A program made the translations under genes and the position numbers. This document shows, in pieces, positions 6,851-11,877 of a DNA stretch of 11,877 bases (position 1 is the stretch's first letter; every line of letters begins with the position of its first letter). Under the pieces are notes generated by a model that saw nothing but the letters and a program-made list of their open reading frames with translations, was not told the origin of the DNA and did no database searches. The DNA comes from Candidatus Hydrogenedentota bacterium (lineage in GTDB: Bacteria > Hydrogenedentota > Hydrogenedentia > Hydrogenedentales > SLHB01), in contig DUZM01000089.1 in assembly GCA_013349485.1 (NCBI GenBank), positions 1 through 11,877 on the forward strand, written 5' to 3'.

Positions 6851-9800
6851 CTAGCGGTTCCACCGGGTCTGCCGACTCTCCAGCGCGAAGCGTCGCGGAC
6901 GCAACGTTGTCGCCAGAGACAATATAACCATCATTGCGGCCACGACGAGCGAGTCACCCGGCGGCGGCAGCGTCGGCGGACCCGTTATTGCGGCAGGGGC
7001 ACTGCACTGAAACCCTGGTGTGGCCGCCTGCACGGTGATGGTAACGGTGTCGGAGTCGCTTTGCGCGCCGTCGTTGTCCACGACGACGAGCGTGAGCGTG
7101 TGTTGCCCAACGGACAGCGTTATCGAAGGCTTTTGCGTGTCGGCAGGGTCAGGGGTGCCGGTCCACGTGTACTGCGCGATGGATCCGTCGCTGTCGGACG
7201 ACCCGCTGCCGTCGAGCGTAACGCGGGCGGTGCCGTCCGCTGCAGCAGTGACGGTCTGGTTAGGTCCCGCGTCGGCAACCGGCCTGGCGTTGACCGATAT
7301 CAGGACGGTGTCGGGCGCGCTCAGCGCGTCTTGGTCGTCCCGCACGATAAGCGTAAACGTGTGGTCGCCCGGCGCAATCGCAACCGTCGGCGTGGCCACG
7401 TCATCAGGGTCGGGGCTCCCCGACCATAGGTACTCGGCGATGGTCCCGTCGGGGTCCGATGAGCCCGTTCCGTCGAGTGTCACCGTTGCCGTGCCGTTCG
7501 TGGCGTCCACCGCCTGGTCGGGCCCGGCATCGGCAATGGGCGCCTGGTTGCCGACCTCGAAGGCGTCGAGGATCGCGGCCACTTCTGCACCGGTCGTAAT
7601 CGAGACGTCACGGAAGCCCGCAGAAGCCGTTGCGTCGATGGTGATATCGATTTCGGCCTCGGTGGCGCTCGATACGGTCGTGTCATTGACCGTGATACCG
7701 TCGCCGCTAATGTTGCCGACGGACACGCCGTCTTCGAAGTTGGTGTTCTCGCCAACCACAGCGACCGTAAGCGAGGACCCCGGCGATGCCCCGGTGGGAT
7801 CGACCGACACCAGCTTCGGGAAACCCTCCGAGAGTGCCGTGGCCGTTACAAGGAACGGCCCGGTTACGGTTTCGAACGCGTACTCGCCGTTTGTGGTGAC
7901 GGATACGTTGTGATATCCGAGCGTGGCATTGTCGCTGTCGATCGTGATATTGGCCGTACCCGCCGTGGCGCTTGCCGGTGTGAACGAATTGACGGTAATG
8001 CCGGAACCGAAGTCCGCGGTTGATGTGGCGGCGAAGTTGGTATTCGCGCCGGTGACGACTACGTCAAGGGTTTCGCCAAGGCCGCCCTCCGCCGGGAAGA
8101 CGCTGGTGATCGTGGCGAAAGATAATATGTCTTCGATCTCGAAGGCGCCTTCGCCGAGGGCCGTCTCCGTCGAGCCATCGCCGAGCGTGGTGCTGATGGT
8201 GACGTTGCGGAATCCGAGTTCGGCGTCTTCGGCAATGGTGATGTTTGCTTGGTAGCGCGTGGCGGACGTCGCGCCGCCCGAGTTAACCGTGATCCCCTCG
8301 CCGCCGAACGTGAGTGTGCTACTGATGTTGAAGTTTGTGTTCGATGCCGTCACGGCGATGGTCAAGGTGGTATTGCGGTTGCCGCGCGGCGGGTTGACAC
8401 TGGGAATAGACGGGAACACGATGCCCTTCATGATATTGAGTGCGGCGTTGTTGTAGCGCGTCGCGCCGTCCGGATCGTAGGAGTTGACCTCGGGCACGAA
8501 CTCGAAAACGCCGCCCGTCTCAGCCGCGATGGCGGAGAACACGGCGATGGCGCCGCTCGGGAACTCTTCGCCGGGCTCCGTCGGCGTGTCGCAGTCGGGC
8601 CCGTCGCAGTCCGGCGGGGTCTTAGGCACGTGCTCGTCGTCGTAGCAGTCCCCCTCATTGCACTGGGGCGGAATCACGTAGCGTTGGCCTGTCGAATCCG
8701 AGAAATATGTTCCTGACTTGAACGATTCGGAGCAACTGGCCGAAAGCAGCACGTCGACCCGGATGCCTTGACCGCGCAACGCTGCGATTGTGCCGGGCAG
8801 ATTGAGTCCGGGGTGTGGATCGGCGTCGGTGGCGAAAAGCACCTTGCCGCCGGCCCGGACGTTGTCCGAGGCCAGATTCAGGGCCTCGACGCTTGCCTCC
8901 GGGCAATCGCCGCCGCCGTCTGCAAAGAGGGCATTGACCTGGGCCTGAACGGCGCTCAAATCGTCCGATACGATGCGCGAGGTCACGTTGTCCTTAAACG
9001 TAATCAGGTTCACGGTGGGCGTACTCTCTTCGGCCTCGATCGCGGTGATGAAACTCGTCAGGGCACTTAGTACGCCGCCGATCTCTTCTACCATGCTTCC
9101 TGTATCGTCGATAACAAAGGCGATATCCACCCCGCCGATGGTGCGCGAGCAGCTCAGGTATGCACCTGTTTCCGGGGCGGACGTGTTGCTGCCCTCGACG
9201 ACCCACTTGACCACGTCGGCGCCGCCCAGAATGGTGGTCCAATCGGCGGTCGAGGGTGTATACGGCGGGGCGGCGATCTCAGGCGACTCGAAGATGAGCG
9301 TCGTGAAGTCTTCGTTCCAAAACTCGACGGTAAACTTGTTGAGTTCGTAGGACGGCCCGGCGCCGCGCTCGAACCAATCGAAATCGGGCGGGGGGTCCGA
9401 GGCCGCGAACTCCTCGCCGTCGAACGGCAGAAACGGTTCAGGGGACACGTTGTGGTCCATGAAAATGCAACCGTAGGATTCTTTCTGTTGCATTGTGGCG
9501 CCCAAGATAAGCCGGTTCCAGAATTCGGATAGGGTGGTGGCGTCGACGGCGTTCGCCGTGTTGAACACGGTGTAGTCGCCTAACGCCACCTCGTCGTTCT
9601 CATCGGCGCCGGAATCGTAAAGGTCGTACAAAATGCGTTGAACCGACATTTCGTTGTCCTCGCCGGTTCCGCGCGGCGTGCCGTTTTGTTCGAGGTCGTA
9701 GTTGATCGAGGCGTCGATGGTGTCCGTGTAGGCGGTATCGCCCACATTGGGCACGCCGAGCGAACTGGCGTTTTGGCGAATCTGGCCCACCGTCCCGAAG

Positions 9801-11086
9801 TAGGTCGGCCACCCCTCGCCCCACGCCAGGGCCAGACCATTGGTTTTGCCGCGGGTTTCCGCCAGATTCTCGGTGAGATTATGCGAGCCGCCCGGGTTGT
9901 TCTCGATATTCCAGTGGTCCATGAAATAGTGGCCGTACTCGTGGTGGACGACGTCCCAGTCTATCCAGTCATCGCGCAAGACATTCAGGTCCGTGCCGTC
10001 GTAGAACGACGTAGCGCCGGTCGTCGGGAATATCGTGTCGATCTTCGGAATCGAGCCTGACAAACTGGCCGTATAGTTGTTGATGGTGATGAGCGAGTCA
10101 TGGACGGAGAACGCGCGGTTGTTGTCGTCGGTATTGTTGGCGGTCAGGTCGATGGTCAATGTGGCGCTTGCGGCCACGTCGGACGTGACCGAGGATTCGA
10201 TGCACTGGACGCCCACGGCGCCGGGTCCAACCACGCGTGCACTTGTGCTGTTGGCGCATACGCGGATAAAGATGTCACGGCCACCGGGACCTTCGGTATC
10301 ATCATTGTTGACCGAGGCGAAGAAGGTGCCCGTCGAACCCGTTGTCGCCGTACTGACCAGTTCCGACGTCGCCCCGTTCGCGTCGCGGATCTCGACGTCG
10401 ACGTACCGCGCGGGGTGGGTGGTTCCGGCGCTATCCGTCCAGAGAACGGTCCCTTGAACGGTTATCGTGCCCTCTTTTGCCCAGCCTGTGCCGCGACGGA
10501 GGGTTTTCGCCTCAATGGCGCCGCCGGAGAGAATTCGACGTAACTCGGCTGTATACGCGGACTTGGCAAGTGTGCCCGCCGTGCGTCGGAGCCGGAGGGC
10601 CTCGAGTTCGAGCGGCATGAACCCGCCCTTACCGGTCACGGCGTTGCCGTCCGACGCAACGAGAAGCAGCGCTTTTGACCGCCAGAACAACTCCCTGCCC
10701 GCAGCGTCCAGCGCGTAAATATAGCCGCGAACCTCGCTTTTGCCTTGGCCGGTCAGCGTGATGGTTGTCTGGGCCGTGTATGACTCGTTGGCGGCCAAGG
10801 CGCCCAAGTTCAACGTCGTCGGCCCCGTGATCGCCGCGTCGCCCACGCCCGTTGCGAATTCGACGCGGGCCGCCTCGATGTCCACAAGCGGCGACACAAA
10901 AAGCGTGATCGCGGCATCCTGGCCTATTCCCAGGGCCGTTTCGTCCGCCGCTATGTCGAGTTCCACTGGTGGTGTTGGTTTGATGGCGACGGCCGTGTTT
11001 GCCCAGAAAAGCAAGACCGCTAGTCCTGCAAACCAAAGCGCGCGCCCCGATATTCGTTTGTTGTGCTCAGCTTTTCCTGGTGGCAT
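6851..11086 (-). CDS. Giant exported surface protein: HEYGH zinc protease, vWA, TIG-like and PKD domains, C-terminal membrane anchor
   Basis: The protein has 1411 residues. A signal peptide (about 1-34, WFAGLAVLLFWANTAVA) leads into: a domain shared with the upstream lipoprotein (41-198); a carboxypeptidase-regulatory-like sandwich (205-345); a gluzincin-type protease with HEYGH at 382-386, where His382 and His386 bind zinc and Glu383 is catalytic, and probable third ligand Glu424 in GEGW; a vWA domain from about 654 with MIDAS motif DDTGS (660-664) and GGGDCPEAS, as in hemicentin-type vWA; an acidic Cys-rich insert within or after it; three TIG-like repeats of about 96 residues (892-1179); and two PKD domains (1180-1266, 1267-1352). 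A Pro-rich linker, a TM helix (1379-1395) and RPRR resemble a CTERM-style sorting tail. The start at 11086 is set by GGAGGGGAGG just upstream; an in-frame ATG at 11101 lacks a ribosome site. A role as surface protease or adhesin is inferred. The substrate is unknown. Confidence 0.92.
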   Translation of the reverse strand: MPPGKAEHNKRISGRALWFAGLAVLLFWANTAVAIKPTPPVELDIAADETALGIGQDAAITLFVSPLVDIEAARVEFATGVGDAAITGPTTLNLGALAANESYTAQTTITLTGQGKSEVRGYIYALDAAGRELFWRSKALLLVASDGNAVTGKGGFMPLELEALRLRRTAGTLAKSAYTAELRRILSGGAIEAKTLRRGTGWAKEGTITVQGTVLWTDSAGTTHPARYVDVEIRDANGATSELVSTATTGSTGTFFASVNNDDTEGPGGRDIFIRVCANSTSARVVGPGAVGVQCIESSVTSDVAASATLTIDLTANNTDDNNRAFSVHDSLITINNYTASLSGSIPKIDTIFPTTGATSFYDGTDLNVLRDDWIDWDVVHHEYGHYFMDHWNIENNPGGSHNLTENLAETRGKTNGLALAWGEGWPTYFGTVGQIRQNASSLGVPNVGDTAYTDTIDASINYDLEQNGTPRGTGEDNEMSVQRILYDLYDSGADENDEVALGDYTVFNTANAVDATTLSEFWNRLILGATMQQKESYGCIFMDHNVSPEPFLPFDGEEFAASDPPPDFDWFERGAGPSYELNKFTVEFWNEDFTTLIFESPEIAAPPYTPSTADWTTILGGADVVKWVVEGSNTSAPETGAYLSCSRTIGGVDIAFVIDDTGSMVEEIGGVLSALTSFITAIEAEESTPTVNLITFKDNVTSRIVSDDLSAVQAQVNALFADGGGDCPEASVEALNLASDNVRAGGKVLFATDADPHPGLNLPGTIAALRGQGIRVDVLLSASCSESFKSGTYFSDSTGQRYVIPPQCNEGDCYDDEHVPKTPPDCDGPDCDTPTEPGEEFPSGAIAVFSAIAAETGGVFEFVPEVNSYDPDGATRYNNAALNIMKGIVFPSIPSVNPPRGNRNTTLTIAVTASNTNFNISSTLTFGGEGITVNSGGATSATRYQANITIAEDAELGFRNVTISTTLGDGSTETALGEGAFEIEDILSFATITSVFPAEGGLGETLDVVVTGANTNFAATSTADFGSGITVNSFTPASATAGTANITIDSDNATLGYHNVSVTTNGEYAFETVTGPFLVTATALSEGFPKLVSVDPTGASPGSSLTVAVVGENTNFEDGVSVGNISGDGITVNDTTVSSATEAEIDITIDATASAGFRDVSITTGAEVAAILDAFEVGNQAPIADAGPDQAVDATNGTATVTLDGTGSSDPDGTIAEYLWSGSPDPDDVATPTVAIAPGDHTFTLIVRDDQDALSAPDTVLISVNARPVADAGPNQTVTAAADGTARVTLDGSGSSDSDGSIAQYTWTGTPDPADTQKPSITLSVGQHTLTLVVVDNDGAQSDSDTVTITVQAATPGFQCSAPAAITGPPTLPPPGDSLVVAAMMVILSLATTLRPRRFALESRQTRWNR
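7025..7549 (-). repeat. Tandem pair of PKD-domain coding units
   Basis: Two units of about 87 codons each encode PKD domains with matching landmarks: ADAGPDQ and ADAGPNQ at the start, LDGTGSSDPDG and LDGSGSSDSDG in the middle, and TLIVRDDQ and TLVVVDND near the end. Similarity is also visible in the DNA. They lie just before the membrane anchor and probably act as a stalk or a carbohydrate-binding spacer. Confidence 0.85.
7550..8413 (-). repeat. Three tandem TIG-like repeat coding units
   Basis: Three units of about 96 codons share the pattern of SV-x-P or SVFPAEG, then NTNF, then GITVN, then ITI, and an ending such as LGFRNVSI. Examples are ASNTNFNIS, GANTNFAAT and GENTNFEDG. They fit an immunoglobulin-like TIG/IPT fold and extend the stalk between the vWA and PKD domains. 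The exact family name is inferred. Confidence 0.75.
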
Positions 11087-11089
11087 GAT

Positions 11090-11099
11090 CCTCCCCTCC
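11090..11099 (-). promoter_or_regulatory. Ribosome binding site deciding the start of the giant protein
   Basis: GGAGGGGAGG on the minus strand ends 3 nt before the ATG at 11086, and its first GGAGG is 8 nt away. It lies inside the reading frame if the ATG at 11101 were used, which argues for 11086 as the true start and gives a clean signal peptide. Confidence 0.7.
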
Positions 11100-11193
11100 A
11101 AAAGTGCCGTCGCCGAGCGCCTCCCCTTTTCGACTCAGGCCCATTTCCCACTAACACAAGCGCTAATTGCGGCCAAGGCGGCCGCGCTAAAAA

Positions 11194-11877
11194 CTATCCG
11201 GCTTCTTCAGGAAGCGAAACGCGAATGGATTCCGTCGCGCCGCCTGCGCGAATGCATTTCTGCCGTTCGGCGTATTCCTCCGCCGTGATCTCACCTGCCT
11301 CGCGCTGACGTTCTAGCCCCGCCAATTCGACCGCCTGAAAGCTGCTGTCGCCGACCAGCACCTTGTCCGCAGAGATGATCAGATACAATGCCCGCGACAC
11401 GGCGAATACTTCCTTGCCGTTTTCGTCATACGCCTCGGCCCACCCGCGCAGTTCCGTCTTTCCGGGTTCCGCCAGCCGGGCAGCCACGTGGGCCTCGAGA
11501 GGCCGGTCAGACTCCGCAGCCCCGAGTTTGAGTTCGGTGTCCGACTCGAAGACGACCCCGCCCGACTGTGTAAAATGGGCTACGACCCGCGCCGCGTCGA
11601 CCTCAGGGTGAATGCGCAGGGAAACGCGCATGGTCTTGTCCAGCGCGAGGGCGTGCGCATCATCCGCCGCGATAAACAAACGGACGGGTAATGTCGCTTT
11701 TGCTCCGGGCTTGACTGAGGAGGAAGGCGGCGCGGGGGCGTACGGTTCCTTTACCGAACCGGATCCCGAGGGCGGGCGCGATGCCAACGCGTCGTCGCCG
11801 ATCGGCGAAGCCGATTTTCTGTCGACTACGTCGGGTTGCGCACAACCCACCACCAGCAGTGCCAGCAGGCCGAAAAC
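11194..11877 (-). CDS. Lipoprotein with a domain shared with the giant protease and a SHOCT-like C-terminus (N-terminus off right edge)
   Basis: The frame is open at the right edge and reads VFGLLALLVVGCAQPD, a lipoprotein signal peptide with lipobox VVGC and lipidation Cys at 11844-11842. Only the first few residues are missing. A GTG at 11853 is in frame but lies inside the lipobox, so it is not the start. After a Pro/Ser-rich linker, the beta-rich body aligns with residues 41-198 of the next protein: GKTELRGWAEAYDENGKEVF here matches GKSEVRGYIYALDAAGRELF there, and both end in a short helical pair. The last segment (LAGLERQREAGEITAEEYAE) fits the SHOCT pattern: Leu-rich, an AG turn, then an acidic EEY helix. 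It lies 107 bp upstream of the giant gene on the same strand, probably co-expressed. A role as membrane-bound partner or regulator of that protein is inferred. Confidence 0.88.
   Translation of the reverse strand, partial: VFGLLALLVVGCAQPDVVDRKSASPIGDDALASRPPSGSGSVKEPYAPAPPSSSVKPGAKATLPVRLFIAADDAHALALDKTMRVSLRIHPEVDAARVVAHFTQSGGVVFESDTELKLGAAESDRPLEAHVAARLAEPGKTELRGWAEAYDENGKEVFAVSRALYLIISADKVLVGDSSFQAVELAGLERQREAGEITAEEYAERQKCIRAGGATESIRVSLPEEAG

Noticed and set aside
7020..7913. Long plus-strand open frame (297 codons) opposite the giant surface-protein gene
   Set aside because: It is antisense to the PKD and TIG-like repeats, which have clear domain motifs on the minus strand. GC-rich repeats commonly leave the opposite strand open; no ribosome site or family is visible.
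11169..11185. Inverted repeat GCGGCC-AAGGC-GGCCGC between the lipoprotein and giant genes, flanked by GCGCTAA direct repeats
   Set aside because: The stem is only 6 bp, there is no T-run after it in the direction of transcription, and such GC palindromes are common at this base composition. It is not called a terminator.
1..11877. CRISPR arrays, tRNA/rRNA genes, insertion sequences or integrases
   Set aside because: I saw no regularly spaced repeats, cloverleaf-like segments, transposase motifs or terminal inverted repeats in either strand.

Overview
All credible genes lie on the minus strand, so the window reads right to left. It looks like accessory DNA from a Gram-negative-type environmental bacterium. 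The evidence is a lipoprotein signal, several Sec signal peptides, a GspF/PilC secretion protein, a secreted DUF1573/C39-like protein, a DUF4838-type carbohydrate protein and a giant PKD/vWA/protease surface protein. This mix is typical of Planctomycetota, Hydrogenedentota and related uncultured groups, but the phylum is inferred from gene content and there is no marker gene to settle it. Base composition is moderately GC-rich, with a visibly AT-richer stretch around 4400-5250.

Layout from right to left. (1) 11877-11194: a lipoprotein cut by the window edge, ending in a SHOCT-like helical pair. (2) 11086-6851: a 1411-residue surface protein with a signal peptide, an N-terminal domain homologous to the preceding lipoprotein, a carboxypeptidase-regulatory-like sandwich, an HEYGH zinc protease, a hemicentin-like vWA domain, three TIG-like repeats, two PKD domains and a C-terminal membrane anchor. 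(3) 6850-6479: intergenic, with a perfect 14-bp stem-loop. (4) 6478-5440: a DUF4838-type gene that is frameshifted at a small hairpin and appears to have lost its central part. (5) 5439-4827: about 600 bp without a convincing gene.

(6) 4826-1367: a tight three-gene operon. It encodes a signal-peptide-bearing protein with 13 cysteines, a membrane protein with a periplasmic domain and a C-terminal TM anchor, and a secreted C39-like cysteine peptidase joined to DUF1573/Ig-like domains. The gaps are 11 and 2 nt. (7) 1366-1131: intergenic, with a good sigma-70-like promoter. (8) 1130-1: a type II secretion/type IV pilus inner-membrane platform protein, cut at the left edge.

Two systems deserve attention. 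The cysteine-rich/membrane/C39-DUF1573 operon could be an envelope processing or folding module acting on the cysteine-rich protein. The lipoprotein/giant-protease pair shares one domain and probably forms a cell-surface assembly. Both functions are inferred; the domains are read directly from the sequence.
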